NCBI RefSeq assembly: GCF_001424835.1
Contig: NZ_LMCQ01000024.1
Coordinates: forward strand, 269,562 to 333,561
Length of the DNA: 64,000 bases
Direction of reading: 5' to 3'
DNA from: Variovorax sp. Root318D1
GTDB lineage: Bacteria; Pseudomonadota; Gammaproteobacteria; Burkholderiales; Burkholderiaceae_C
In this document: one piece after another, positions 38,137 to 46,757 of the stretch
Layout: every line of letters starts with the position of its first letter
Numbering within the stretch: the stretch's first letter is position 1
Program-made: the position numbers and the translations under genes
The notes under the pieces: model-generated
What the model was told of the DNA's origin: nothing
Database searches by the model: none
Seen by the model: the letters and a program-made list of their open reading frames with translations, nothing else

Positions 38137-39164
38137 AGGCCCTGGTCGTTGCGCAGGTGGATGGTGAAAGAGACGGTCTGGCGCAGCCGCCCGTCCGGCG
38201 TGGGTTGGAACGAGGTGCCCATGTCGTTCGAGTTGGCAAATGCAGTCCCCGCTTCGCCCGTCGCAGAGCCCTTGGCTGCGCCAAAGGGCCAGAAGGTTTG
38301 CGCAGCCATGTCCTGGCTGGACCCAGGCGCACTGCGAAGCACCATGCCAATGCGGATGCTCCGCACGCGGCGCCAATTGGCCTTGGTGTTATTGGCGGAA
38401 CCAGCCACCGTCATCTGGTCGGCCCGCAGGTAGCTGTCGGGCACGTCCGGCACAGCTGTTGGCGCGGCTGGGGCGGCATTGGCCGTGACGCCGTCCACGC
38501 CGTAGAGCACCTGGAAATTTTCCACGCCTTGAATCACCGGCACGGTGGTCCAGGGCGCTGCGCCGGTGCTGGAATACGTGCACATCAGGGCCGGCTCTCC
38601 CTGGCTGATCGCCACATGGAAGATGCTGACGATGCGGCGGTCGTAGGCCTGGGCGACTTGGGACGGGTCCGCGTCCTTGGGATTCGGGACACTTGCCACA
38701 GTGTTGCCCGCGCAATCGATCATGGTCTGATCGGCGACTGCGGCCTTCGTGCTGTCCTCCGAGTTGGAGTAGAGCTGCGAAGCCTGATAGCGCAGGATGA
38801 GGATGTCGCTTCCGTAGCCCACCACGCTGGCTGTGCGCGCGGTCGATGCAGTGGTGGGGTTGGTTGCGTCCAGCAAAGCGTTGTTGAAGCCCCCGAGGTT
38901 CGCTTCGCGCGTGGCATCTTCCGAGGCCAGCCCGGCCGCAATGAAAACATCGCGGTAGCCCGTCTGCGCGCCGACGCGCTGGATCAGGTCGGCTGCAAAA
39001 CGGCCGCTGTCGCGCAACTGCGAAGCGGCGTCCACGGTGTTGAAACCACGGCGTGCGACAGTGAGGGCGGCAACGGCAGCCAGGACGATCACCAGGCCGA
39101 TAACCATTGCCACCAGCAGCTCGATCAGCGTCAAGCCACGCATGCGCTGTTGCGAGCGGCGCAT
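38133..39164 (-). CDS. pilW: Minor pilin PilW
   Basis: A 343-residue prepilin-like protein. The leader MRRSQQRMRG precedes LTLIELLVAMVIGLVIVLAA with Glu at +5. Later segments fit PilW: DSGRFAADLIQRVGAQTGY and IQGVENFQVLYGVD. It overlaps pilV and pilX by ATGA at both ends. It is a large minor pilin at the pilus tip. Confidence 0.88.
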   Translation of the reverse strand: MRRSQQRMRGLTLIELLVAMVIGLVIVLAAVAALTVARRGFNTVDAASQLRDSGRFAADLIQRVGAQTGYRDVFIAAGLASEDATREANLGGFNNALLDATNPTTASTARTASVVGYGSDILILRYQASQLYSNSEDSTKAAVADQTMIDCAGNTVASVPNPKDADPSQVAQAYDRRIVSIFHVAISQGEPALMCTYSSTGAAPWTTVPVIQGVENFQVLYGVDGVTANAAPAAPTAVPDVPDSYLRADQMTVAGSANNTKANWRRVRSIRIGMVLRSAPGSSQDMAAQTFWPFGAAKGSATGEAGTAFANSNDMGTSFQPTPDGRLRQTVSFTIHLRNDQGL

Positions 39165-39748
39165 CACAGCGTGCTCCCAGCGGTCACGGGCAGCACTACG
39201 GAAGGCGCGCTGGCCTGGTCGAGGGCTGTGTCGCCTCGGCGCGTGCTCGCGCGCGTCCAGCCGATCTTGACCACCACGACGTCGGTCGTTGCACCGCTGG
39301 TGCAGGTCCATGTCGGAAGGCCTGTCGTCCCATAGGGGGCCGAGTCGTGGCAGATGCTGACGCGGGCGCCAGGAAGCTCGGCATCGACACGGGCCAGCCA
39401 TTCCGTCAATTCCGCCTGAGCCGTGGCTTCTGCGGTCGCGCAAGTCGACCCCACCGTCAAGCAGTAGCTCGGCGTTTCCGGAGCCAGCGGACTCGAAAAT
39501 TCGCCGATGTACGGATTGCCGGTGCCAAGAAGCGCGATCGCCTTGTTGCCCCGCATCATTTCGGCAAATTCGCGCGCAAGAACCGTCGCGGCGGATTGCA
39601 GCCGGGCGTCGCGGTTTGCTTGGAGCGAGGCCGCCTGCAGGCCTACCATTCCAAGCAAACCGAAGGACAACACCACGATGGCGATCAGCACTTCGATGAG
39701 GCTGAAGCCGGTGTGGCGCGCGCGGCGAGTAACAAGGAGCGTTTTCAT
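39164..39748 (-). CDS. pilV: Minor pilin PilV
   Basis: A 194-residue prepilin-like protein, the first gene of the minor pilin operon. The leader MKTLLVTRRARHTG precedes FSLIEVLIAIVVLSFGLLG with Glu at +5. The following segment QAASLQANRDARLQSAATVLA is typical of PilV. AAGGAG lies a few bases before the ATG. No clear promoter was found in the 127 bp up to the divergent glycosyltransferase gene. Confidence 0.88.
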   Translation of the reverse strand: MKTLLVTRRARHTGFSLIEVLIAIVVLSFGLLGMVGLQAASLQANRDARLQSAATVLAREFAEMMRGNKAIALLGTGNPYIGEFSSPLAPETPSYCLTVGSTCATAEATAQAELTEWLARVDAELPGARVSICHDSAPYGTTGLPTWTCTSGATTDVVVVKIGWTRASTRRGDTALDQASAPSVVLPVTAGSTL

Positions 39749-39875
39749 CGGCACAATACTTTGCAAACGTGTCTAAATGTGACCGTTGGATGGTAAGTTT
39801 TGCTTGGCCATCCGGGCCTACCGCTCGTCTCTCACCCGCAGCCATTCGTCGGCCCGCGGTCGGCACAATCGACGC

Positions 39876-41618
39876 ATGACGTCCCGTACAGCGCCCCTCG
39901 AGGCGGCCGTCCTTCCATCGAAAACCATTGGCGCGGTGCGCGCCGGGCTGGTGGCGTTCCCTTTCCTCTGTCCGCTCGTTGCAGGCCCCTCGGTCCAGGC
40001 CTGGCAGCTGTTCGCCACCTGGGTGTGCGTTGCGGCGCTGCTTCTGGCCATCCCACCGGGCGCGCCGGCACGGGTGGTCTGGGCTTGGCTGGCGGCGGGA
40101 ATGGCGGCGATCGTGCTTTCTTCTTTCTTCTCGGCCTCGCACGCCGCAGCCGCTGCTTCGTGGCTGCCGGCCGTGGTGGTGCTGGGCGCGATGGGGGCTG
40201 CGGCGTGCGTGGGAGCCGGCATGGCACGCGGCGGGCCTTCGGCTTCGGCGGCGCTGGGTGTGGGCATCCTGGTGGCCGGGCTGGTCAGTGCGGTGCTGGG
40301 CCTGCTCCAGTACTACGGGCTGGCCGAGCCGCTGGTGCCTTGGACCACCACGCCGGCGCTGGGGCAGGCCTACGGAAACTTGCGCCAGCGCAACCAGTTC
40401 GCCACGCTGATCAGCATGGCGCTGGTGGCGGCGCTATGGATTCACGCCACGCAGCCGTCGGTGCGCGTGCGGCGCTGGCTGGTGGCGGCGGCCTTGCTGT
40501 TGCTGGTGGCCGCGGCGGCGTCCACCTCGCGCACGGGCTTGCTTCAGTTGCTGTCTATCGTGGGCGTGTCTGCATTGATTGCGTGGCGCGAGCGCCGCGG
40601 CGTGGCCGAAAGCGCGCCGGGCGATGTTCGCTTCAGCCTGCCGCCGCCGTGGCTGCTGCTGGCGATGATTCCCATCTATTTCGCGATCGCGTGGTTGCTG
40701 CCGCAACTTGCGGCGGGCGAGGTCGAAGGCATGATGCGGCGCCTGCAGGAGGGCGCACCGGGCGACCACACGCGGCTCATCCTGTGGCGCAACGTGCTGA
40801 CGCTGATTGCGCAGCACCCGCTCGCGGGGTGGGGCTGGGGCGAGCTGAGCTTCGCGCACTACAGCACGCTGTACGACGGGCCGCGGTTTCCCGAGATCCT
40901 GGACAACGCGCACAACCTGCCGCTGCACCTTGCCGTGGAACTGGGCATACCGGTGTCGGTGCTGATCTGCGGCGGTTTCGCCTGGATGGTGCTGGCCGCA
41001 AGGCCCTGGTGGGAGCGCGACCCGGCGCGGCTCATGGCGTGGGGCGTGCTGGGCGCGATCGTGCTGCACAGCCTGCTCGAATATCCGCTCTGGTATGGGC
41101 CCTTCCAGCTGGCGTTCGGGCTTTGCCTGGGAATGCTGTGGCCAGCCAGGCGCCAGGAGTCATCGTCGCTGCGTCAACGCGGCAAGGGCCGATGGGGCGA
41201 GGCGCCCATCTTGCCTCTGGCTGCTGCGGGCGTGCTGATGGGGGCGGTCGGCTATGCCACCTGGGACTACATCCGCATCAGCCAGGTCTACCTGACGCGC
41301 GATGAGCGCTTGCCGTCCTATGAAGAAAACACGCTGACCAAGGCCAAGTCATCGTGGCTTTTCGCCAGGCAAGTGGGTTTTGCGGAACTGACGCTCACGG
41401 CGGTGACCCCCGCCAACGCGGCAGCACTGCATTCGCTGGCCGAGCGCACGCTGCATTTTTCGCCCGAGCCGCGCGTGATCGTCAAGCTGATCGAGAGCGC
41501 CGAACTGATGGGGCAGCGCCAGGAAGCCCGAGACCAGGCGGAGCGCTTCCGCATTGCCTTTCCGGAGGCCTACGAGCGCTGGCTGAACGGCCAGTCCGTC
41601 GAAGCCGACATGCCTTAG
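39876..41618 (+). CDS. PglL/Wzy_C-type O-oligosaccharyltransferase, probable pilin glycosylase
   Basis: A 580-residue protein with about twelve membrane helices. The PglL-type motifs are visible: YGNLRQRNQFAT (near residue 169), HNLPLHLAVELGIPV with the catalytic-site histidine region, and LLEYPLWYGPFQLAFG. The last 140 residues are a soluble tail (helical repeats, RQEARDQAERFR). O-antigen ligases share the fold, but these motifs and the location next to pilin genes favour transfer of a lipid-linked glycan to pilin in the periplasm. It is divergent from pilV. Confidence 0.8.
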   Translation: MTSRTAPLEAAVLPSKTIGAVRAGLVAFPFLCPLVAGPSVQAWQLFATWVCVAALLLAIPPGAPARVVWAWLAAGMAAIVLSSFFSASHAAAAASWLPAVVVLGAMGAAACVGAGMARGGPSASAALGVGILVAGLVSAVLGLLQYYGLAEPLVPWTTTPALGQAYGNLRQRNQFATLISMALVAALWIHATQPSVRVRRWLVAAALLLLVAAAASTSRTGLLQLLSIVGVSALIAWRERRGVAESAPGDVRFSLPPPWLLLAMIPIYFAIAWLLPQLAAGEVEGMMRRLQEGAPGDHTRLILWRNVLTLIAQHPLAGWGWGELSFAHYSTLYDGPRFPEILDNAHNLPLHLAVELGIPVSVLICGGFAWMVLAARPWWERDPARLMAWGVLGAIVLHSLLEYPLWYGPFQLAFGLCLGMLWPARRQESSSLRQRGKGRWGEAPILPLAAAGVLMGAVGYATWDYIRISQVYLTRDERLPSYEENTLTKAKSSWLFARQVGFAELTLTAVTPANAAALHSLAERTLHFSPEPRVIVKLIESAELMGQRQEARDQAERFRIAFPEAYERWLNGQSVEADMP

Positions 41619-41635
41619 CCTGGCTTCGCCTTGCT

Positions 41636-42118
41636 TCAGCCCGCCACGTAGCTCCCGGACTTGCCGCCGTGCTTCTCCAGCACGTGCACGTCGGTGATCC
41701 GCATCCCGCGGTCCACGGCCTTGCACATGTCGTAGATGGTGAGCAGGGCCACCTGAACGGCGGTCAGGGCTTCCATCTCGACGCCGGTGGGTCCCACGGT
41801 CTCGACCGTCGCGGTGCAGACCACTTGCGGCGCATTGCCTTCTTCGGCCAGCGCAAAGGCCAGTGCCACGCGCGTGAGGGCCAGCGGGTGGCACAGCGGT
41901 ATGAGGTCGCTGGTTTTCTTGGCCGCCTGGATGCCCGCGATGCGGGCGATGCCGAGCACGTCGCCCTTCTTTGCGGTTCCGGATTCGATCAGGGCCAGCG
42001 TCGCAGGCTGCATCTCGATGCGGCCGGTGGCCACGGCCACGCGGTGGGTGGCGGGCTTGGCCGCAACGTCGACCATGTGGGCCTGGCCCTGCGCGTCAAA
42101 ATGGGTGAGGGAACTCAT
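41636..42118 (-). CDS. moaC: Cyclic pyranopterin monophosphate synthase MoaC
   Basis: A 160-residue protein starting [18 protein letters not shown]. MoaC signatures are [37 protein letters not shown] (in part), and the C-terminal GGKSG loop. It carries out the second half of the first molybdenum-cofactor step. The frame runs open upstream to 43654 but only as a shadow of the protease gene. It is convergent with the glycosyltransferase gene, 17 bp away. Confidence 0.94.
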   Translation of the reverse strand: MSSLTHFDAQGQAHMVDVAAKPATHRVAVATGRIEMQPATLALIESGTAKKGDVLGIARIAGIQAAKKTSDLIPLCHPLALTRVALAFALAEEGNAPQVVCTATVETVGPTGVEMEALTAVQVALLTIYDMCKAVDRGMRITDVHVLEKHGGKSGSYVAG

Positions 42119-42172
42119 GTGTGAACGATCGGTGTGTGGATGCATCATACGAGCCCGAGCCATGGACGAGGA

Positions 42173-43738
42173 ATGCCGCGCTTGACTCTTTCTGCCCCTA
42201 AAAAAAGTTCTGCCATGCCCGCGTTGCGGGCCCTGTGCGCTACGGTTCTCATAGCGTCCCAGATCTTGCTGCCGGTGCCCGCCCGCGCACAGTTGCAGGC
42301 ATTGCCGGGCCTGGGCGACGGCGGCGAAATGACCGCCAGCGCCGAGCGCAACCTGGGCGACCAGATTGCGCGCGAGCTCTATCGCGACACAGACTACATC
42401 GACGACCCCGTCATTGCCGCCTATGTGCAGGAGATCTGGCAGCGCCTCTTGGCCGCCGCTCGCCAGCGTGGCGAACTCACGCCCGAACTGGACGAGCGCT
42501 TTGCCTGGACCGTCCTGCTCGGGCGAGACCGCAACGTCAACGCCTTTGCTCTGCCGGGCGGCTATCTGGGCCTGAACATGGGCCTGATAGCTACTGTGGG
42601 CAGCCGCGACGAACTGGCAACGGTGCTCGGCCACGAGCTGTCGCACGTCACGCAGCGCCACATCTCGCGCATCATGAGCCGGCAGGGCAAGCAGATGCCG
42701 TGGATGCTGGCCGGCCTGATCCTCGGCATGATCGCGGCCAGCAAGAGCCGCAACGCCGATGCCGGCCAAGCCGTGATCATGGGCAGCCAGGCGCTCTTCA
42801 TGCAGAACCAGCTGAGCTTCTCGCGCGACATGGAGCGCGAGGCCGACCGCGTCGGCTTCGGCGTGATGACGCAGGCCGGCTTTGCGCCGCAGGGCGCGGC
42901 CGCCATGTTCGAAAAGCTGCAGTACGCCTCGCGCCTCAACGACAACGGCTCCTACCCCTATCTGCGCAGCCATCCGCTCACGTCCGAGCGCATTTCCGAC
43001 ATGCAGGGCCGGTTCCAGTTCCGTTTCGACGCGGCACCACCCATGCCGCTGGCCATGGACCACGCCATGATTGCGGCGCGTGCGCGCGTGCTCACGCGGC
43101 CGGGGGTCGATGTGCTGCGGCTCTGGGTCGATGCGGCTTCCAGCGGCGAGTTTGCCAGGAGCAGCCCGGCGCAGCAGGCCGGCACGCTTTACGCGGCGGC
43201 GCTGTCGGCCAAGGATCTGCGCGATTTCAAGGCGGCGCGCGCAATGGCCGAACGGCTGACGGCGCGCACCGCGGAAGATCCATCGGCCGCCAGGCTTGCG
43301 CGCTGGCTCAATGCCGAGATCGAACTTGCGGGCGGCGGCGCTGCCAAGGCCGCCGCCTTGCTCGATGTGAAGTCCAAGGAACGGCCCGAGATGCTGCTGG
43401 CCGCCGACGCGGCCGTGGCCACGCGGCAACCCGCGCCAATGGTGCCGGTGCTGCGCGACTGGGTCGCCACCCATCCGCGCGACGCCACCGCCTGGCGGGC
43501 GCTGGCCAACTTGTATGGCGCGCAGAACGACACGCTGCGCGCAGTGCGTGCCGACGCCGAAGCGAACGTGGCCATCCTCGACTACCCCGCTGCGCGGGAC
43601 CGGTTCAAGGCCGCGCAGGAACTGATGCGCAAGCCGGGCGCGCCCATCGACCACTACGAGGCGTCGATCATCGACACCCGCGCGCGCGACGTCGAGGTAT
43701 TGGTGAAGCGGCAGGCCGAAGAGCCGCCGCTCAGGTAG
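42173..43738 (+). CDS. M48-family periplasmic metalloprotease with TPR-like C-terminus (BepA/YfgC type)
   Basis: A 521-residue protein. A signal peptide ends near PARA-QLQ (residue about 40). The zinc site is HELSH (154-158) with a third ligand in [12 protein letters not shown], and an [13 protein letters not shown] segment follows. The C-terminal 230 residues are helical repeats. BepA proteins assist outer-membrane protein assembly and degrade misfolded ones. An ATG at 42215 would give a shorter signal peptide and is also plausible. It is divergent from moaC. Confidence 0.85.
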   Translation: MPRLTLSAPKKSSAMPALRALCATVLIASQILLPVPARAQLQALPGLGDGGEMTASAERNLGDQIARELYRDTDYIDDPVIAAYVQEIWQRLLAAARQRGELTPELDERFAWTVLLGRDRNVNAFALPGGYLGLNMGLIATVGSRDELATVLGHELSHVTQRHISRIMSRQGKQMPWMLAGLILGMIAASKSRNADAGQAVIMGSQALFMQNQLSFSRDMEREADRVGFGVMTQAGFAPQGAAAMFEKLQYASRLNDNGSYPYLRSHPLTSERISDMQGRFQFRFDAAPPMPLAMDHAMIAARARVLTRPGVDVLRLWVDAASSGEFARSSPAQQAGTLYAAALSAKDLRDFKAARAMAERLTARTAEDPSAARLARWLNAEIELAGGGAAKAAALLDVKSKERPEMLLAADAAVATRQPAPMVPVLRDWVATHPRDATAWRALANLYGAQNDTLRAVRADAEANVAILDYPAARDRFKAAQELMRKPGAPIDHYEASIIDTRARDVEVLVKRQAEEPPLR

Positions 43739-43762
43739 AAAAAAGAAAGGACGCGCGGCCGT

Positions 43763-44116
43763 TCAGGCCTTGGAAAGAAGCCCGCCCAGCGCGGCTTCGA
43801 TCACCAAACCCAGCAGCGAATAGATCAGCGAGCCGATCAGCGCGGCCACGAAGCCGCTGACCTGAAAGCCCGCGAGCAGGCCCGATGCGGCCCAGAACAG
43901 CAGCGCGTTGATCACGAACAGGAACAGCCCCAGCGTGACGATGGTGACCGGCAGCGTGAGCACCACCAGCACCGGCCTGACGACCATGTTGAGCAAGCCG
44001 ATGACCGCTGCGGCAATCAGCGCGGAGCCGAAGCTGTTGACCTGGACACCGTTGTAGAGATAGGCCACCGCCAGCAGCGCGACGGCGCTGAGCAGCCATT
44101 TGAGGATGATGCGCAT
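43763..44116 (-). CDS. Phage holin family 4-like small membrane protein, 117 residues
   Basis: A 117-residue, almost entirely hydrophobic protein with four predicted helices (7-22, 30-48, 52-75, 85-112). It matches the mycobacteriophage holin 4 superfamily pattern (LLNMVVRPVLVVLTLPVTIVTLG). Despite the name, chromosomal members are not phage lysis genes and no phage gene is near. It is convergent with the protease gene, 24 bp away. Function unknown. Confidence 0.78.
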   Translation of the reverse strand: MRIILKWLLSAVALLAVAYLYNGVQVNSFGSALIAAAVIGLLNMVVRPVLVVLTLPVTIVTLGLFLFVINALLFWAASGLLAGFQVSGFVAALIGSLIYSLLGLVIEAALGGLLSKA

Positions 44117-44143
44117 GCGCCGCAGGATACCCCACCGGCCCGC

Positions 44144-44184
44144 CAAAAAGACGAGAGCCCCGGCGCGTTGCCGCACCGGGGCTC
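44144..44184 (-). terminator. Rho-independent terminator downstream of the 154-residue protein
   Basis: Stem GAGCCCCGG/CCGGGGCTC (44155-44163 with 44176-44184), followed on the minus strand by CTTTTT. It ends the leftward gene that stops at 44203. Confidence 0.75.
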
Positions 44185-44202
44185 GTCGTGAAGCGGGATG
44201 TG

Positions 44203-44667
44203 TTATTCGGCCAGTTCGTTCGCGAGCACCAGCAGCGCGCCCATGCCCATCACGGCGCCAGGAAAGGCCCAGCCCGATTGACGCGGGGGGGTCTGGTCCA
44301 GCGAGACCGGTTCCAGGTCGACACCGATCTTGGGGCGGCGGGCATCGACCACGTGGGTGGCCGCATGCTCTCGCTTCAGCTGCTGCGTGAGATCGGCCAG
44401 CGGGCCCTTGGCAAGCACCGGCGTCACCTGTCCGCCATTGCGTTCGAGCACCGGCAGCAGCTGCGCCTGGACCTTGCTGAACCACTTGGCGCGCCAGTTC
44501 TCTCGCGCGCTGTGGCTCACCCATTTGCTGATGCGGTGAGTCATGCGCGGTGCGCAGGCCACGAGCACCCAATGGCGCGCCACGACGCTGTTGGCGTCGG
44601 GCGTCAGTTCGGCGAACTGCTCGCAGGCATAGCCGGCGTCGTCGACATAGAGAATGATCGTTTCCAC
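44203..44667 (-). CDS. Hypothetical protein with C-terminal membrane helix, 154 residues
   Basis: A 154-residue protein beginning METIILYVDDAGYACEQFAEL. Residues 1-115 look like an alpha/beta fold with HWVLVACAPRMTHRISKWVS and HAATHVVDARRPKIG; the end (SGWAFPGAVMGMGALLVLANEL) is a membrane helix. The layout recalls universal-stress-like folds, but no family was fixed. The GTG at 44667 has AAGGAG seven bases upstream. A terminator follows. Confidence 0.65.
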   Translation of the reverse strand: METIILYVDDAGYACEQFAELTPDANSVVARHWVLVACAPRMTHRISKWVSHSARENWRAKWFSKVQAQLLPVLERNGGQVTPVLAKGPLADLTQQLKREHAATHVVDARRPKIGVDLEPVSLDQTPPRQSGWAFPGAVMGMGALLVLANELAE

Positions 44668-44746
44668 GGTGCGCTCCTTCAGGTAGCTAGAGTGGCAGAG
44701 ACTGGCCGATAGGGGAAGGGCATTTTTTGCCGGCGCTTGCCGGCGT

Positions 44747-45493
44747 TCAGCTCGACGTGACGGCCTCGGCGGGCTTTTGGCGCGCCTGGCGCACTGCCAC
44801 CCACTTGCCGATGACCAGCACCAGCAGCGCACCGGCGATGCCGGCTGCATACCTGACCATGTCGGACTGCGGCACCTTCGGCACCCATGTCCAGGCGGCG
44901 GTGTTCGACAGCGCGGGATCGGACACAGCCATCGTGCCGGCGATCCAGCCCAGCAGCATGCCGCCGAGCGTGATGATGATCGGGAAACGGTCCATCAGCT
45001 TGATGACCAGCTGGCTGCCCCAGACGATGATCGGGATGCTCACCAGCAGGCCGAAGATCACCAGCGGCATTTGGTGGGCCTGGCCGGCGCCCTGAGCGGC
45101 ACCTGCAATGGCGATCACGTTGTCCACGCTCATCACCAGGTCGGCCACGATCACGGTCTTGACGGCGGCCCACAGCTTGTCGCTGCTCTGGATGTTGCCG
45201 TGCGCGTCGTCATGGTCGGGCGCCAGCAGCTTGATGCCGATCCACACCAGCAGTGCGGCCCCCACCAGCTTGAGGAACGGAATGGCCAGGAGCGTGAGCG
45301 CGAAGAAGATCAGCACGACACGCAACACGATGGCGCCGGCCGTGCCCCACAGGATGCCCTTGGTGCGTTGCGCAGGCGGAAGCTTGCGGCAGGCCAGGGC
45401 AATGACGACGGCGTTGTCTCCGCCGAGCAGGATGTCGATCATGATGATCTGACCGACCGCGACCCAGAATTCCGGGGTCATGAACTGTTCCAT
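44747..45493 (-). CDS. TerC-family membrane protein, probable manganese exporter
   Basis: A 248-residue protein with about seven membrane helices. TerC acidic motifs are IMIDILLGGDNAVVIALACRK (split around Asp26) and DLVMSVDNVIAIAGA. A yybP-ykoY riboswitch in its leader, which responds to Mn(II), strongly implies Mn(II) efflux, as for riboswitch-linked Alx/TerC proteins elsewhere. AGAGGAA precedes the ATG. A hairpin at 45522-45538 lies just ahead of the ribosome-binding site. The paralogue at 25321 has no riboswitch. Confidence 0.9.
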   Translation of the reverse strand: MEQFMTPEFWVAVGQIIMIDILLGGDNAVVIALACRKLPPAQRTKGILWGTAGAIVLRVVLIFFALTLLAIPFLKLVGAALLVWIGIKLLAPDHDDAHGNIQSSDKLWAAVKTVIVADLVMSVDNVIAIAGAAQGAGQAHQMPLVIFGLLVSIPIIVWGSQLVIKLMDRFPIIITLGGMLLGWIAGTMAVSDPALSNTAAWTWVPKVPQSDMVRYAAGIAGALLVLVIGKWVAVRQARQKPAEAVTSS

Positions 45494-45662
45494 AGGTTCC
45501 TCTTGTCTTCGCGCGGCCCGTCCATCCTGGCTGGATGGCAGCAGTCCGGCGCATGCGTTGCATTTCGATCCATCCCGTGCAGGAATGTCGAAGCGATGGC
45601 GAAGACCGGGCGAATGACCGGGGATTCTGGAACGCTTCGACCAAACCTGCGCAGGTTCAAAT

Positions 45663-45790
45663 CGAAGGTCTTGCTCGACAGCGCGTACCCAAGGGGCACG
45701 TGTTGCCCGACAGGCCGGAAGTGTTGTGCTTCGTATTGACGACCAGTCGATTCCCGCCGTTGTGCGGCAGTTGGGAGCTACTCCCCTTCG
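45663..45790 (-). ncRNA. yybP-ykoY manganese riboswitch
   Basis: The minus-strand leader shows the family's conserved blocks in order: AAGGGGAGTAGCTCCC at 45788-45773, GGTCGTCAATACG near 45744-45732, CCGGCCTGTCGGGC near 45717-45704, and GAGCAAGACC at the end. Helix P1 closes perfectly (CGAAGG at 45790-45785 with CCTTCG at 45668-45663). Two further hairpins follow (45644-45657; 45587-45595 with 45633-45641) and may be the expression platform. It controls the terC-family gene 170 bp downstream. Confidence 0.88.
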
Positions 45791-45798
45791 TGGGGCGA

Positions 45799-45828
45799 AT
45801 TAGAGCATCCTGGCCGGTGTTCTGGCAA
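45799..45828 (-). promoter_or_regulatory. Sigma-70 promoter of the riboswitch-terC unit
   Basis: TTGCCA (45828-45823) and TCTAAT (45804-45799) with an 18-bp spacer, each one base off consensus. Transcription would start near 45792, just before the aptamer. Confidence 0.75.
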
Positions 45829-45974
45829 CCTGAAATTTCCGGTCCGCCAAAAGCAATGCCTTGAAAAGCTGGGTGAAACAAGGCACGAGGCTATGAATTT
45901 TGTAGCGCATATAACCTTCGACGGTCGCGGGGCATTGCCGGACTATGATCGCCGCTCGCTGTTTTGCACTCTTC

Positions 45975-46439
45975 ATGGCCGCCATTCACATCATCGACAT
46001 CGAGGCCGCCATCAACCATTGGCGCGAGAAGAGTCCCTCGCCCGACGGTGTCACCTTGGCGCCACAACTTCGCGCGCTCGCCGAGGTCTACGCGCTCATG
46101 GTGTTCCACCACGAAGACGAGGTCGACGAGTTCGGTTTTCCGTCTGATGCCTGGGCGGCCTGGCTCGATTGGTACCACAGCACGCCCGACACCCCCTGCA
46201 TCGCGATCTGTTCCACCAGCCAGGGGGACGACGAGTGCAAGGGTTGCGGCCGCACCTTCGACGAAGTGCAGCATTGGCCCGCCATGTCGCCGGTCGAAAA
46301 GCGCGTGACCTGGCGCCGCATCACCATGGAAGACACGGCCTGGCGCTTCAACAAGTACGCCGAGCGCGCCCGCGAGGCCGAGCCGGCGCAATGGCCTGAC
46401 GACCCGGCCGAGCCCCTCGGGCCCGACGACACGCCCTGA
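45975..46439 (+). CDS. DUF3717 and DUF1289 domain protein, 154 residues
   Basis: A 154-residue protein. Residues 1-70 fit DUF3717 (IHIIDIEAAINHWREKSPS), and residues about 82-128 fit DUF1289, with the cysteine set PCIAICSTSQGDDECKGCGR that likely binds zinc or iron. The C-terminus is acidic and proline-rich. The function is unknown; the DUF1289 cysteine pattern suggests a metal site. The start at 45975 was taken over an upstream ATG at 45945. It is divergent from the riboswitch. Confidence 0.78.
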   Translation: MAAIHIIDIEAAINHWREKSPSPDGVTLAPQLRALAEVYALMVFHHEDEVDEFGFPSDAWAAWLDWYHSTPDTPCIAICSTSQGDDECKGCGRTFDEVQHWPAMSPVEKRVTWRRITMEDTAWRFNKYAERAREAEPAQWPDDPAEPLGPDDTP

Positions 46440-46448
46440 GGGGCCCAA

Positions 46449-46754
46449 ATGCGCCGCCTCGCCCAAGCACCGAACCTCGCGATCGCGACCCTGTGGGTGC
46501 ATGCGTTGCAAGAGGAGGGCGTCGAAGCGACGGTGCAGCGTGAATTTCTCGGCGCCGTGATGGGACAGCTACCGCCCGACCAATGCCTGCCTGAAATCTG
46601 GATCGACGACGAAGCGCAGTTCGAGCGCGCGCAGCAAGTGCTGTATGCGGCGCAGCACAGGCCTCAGCGCAACTGGCAATGCGTGTGCGGCGAGCGGATC
46701 GAGGGCGGCTTCGAGCAGTGCTGGCACTGCGGCGCGATGATGCCGGCCGCCTAG
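46449..46754 (+). CDS. DUF2007-type protein with C-terminal zinc ribbon, 101 residues
   Basis: A 101-residue protein starting MRRLAQAPNLAIATLWVHAL. The first 70 residues fit the ferredoxin-like DUF2007 fold (ALQEEGVEATVQREFLG, PEIWIDDEAQFERAQQVL). The end has a zinc ribbon with CVCGERIEGGFEQCWHCG. It follows the DUF1289 gene by 9 bp and ends 3 bp from convergent yaeQ. Role unknown. Confidence 0.78.
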   Translation: MRRLAQAPNLAIATLWVHALQEEGVEATVQREFLGAVMGQLPPDQCLPEIWIDDEAQFERAQQVLYAAQHRPQRNWQCVCGERIEGGFEQCWHCGAMMPAA

Positions 46755-46757
46755 AGG

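Noticed and set aside
42119-43654. N-terminal extension of moaC to 672 residues
   Set aside because: The extension is the antisense of the M48 protease gene; MoaC has a normal start at 42118.
43763-44116. Phage holin-like gene as a sign of prophage
   Set aside because: No other phage gene is present; chromosomal proteins of this superfamily are common and not lysis genes.
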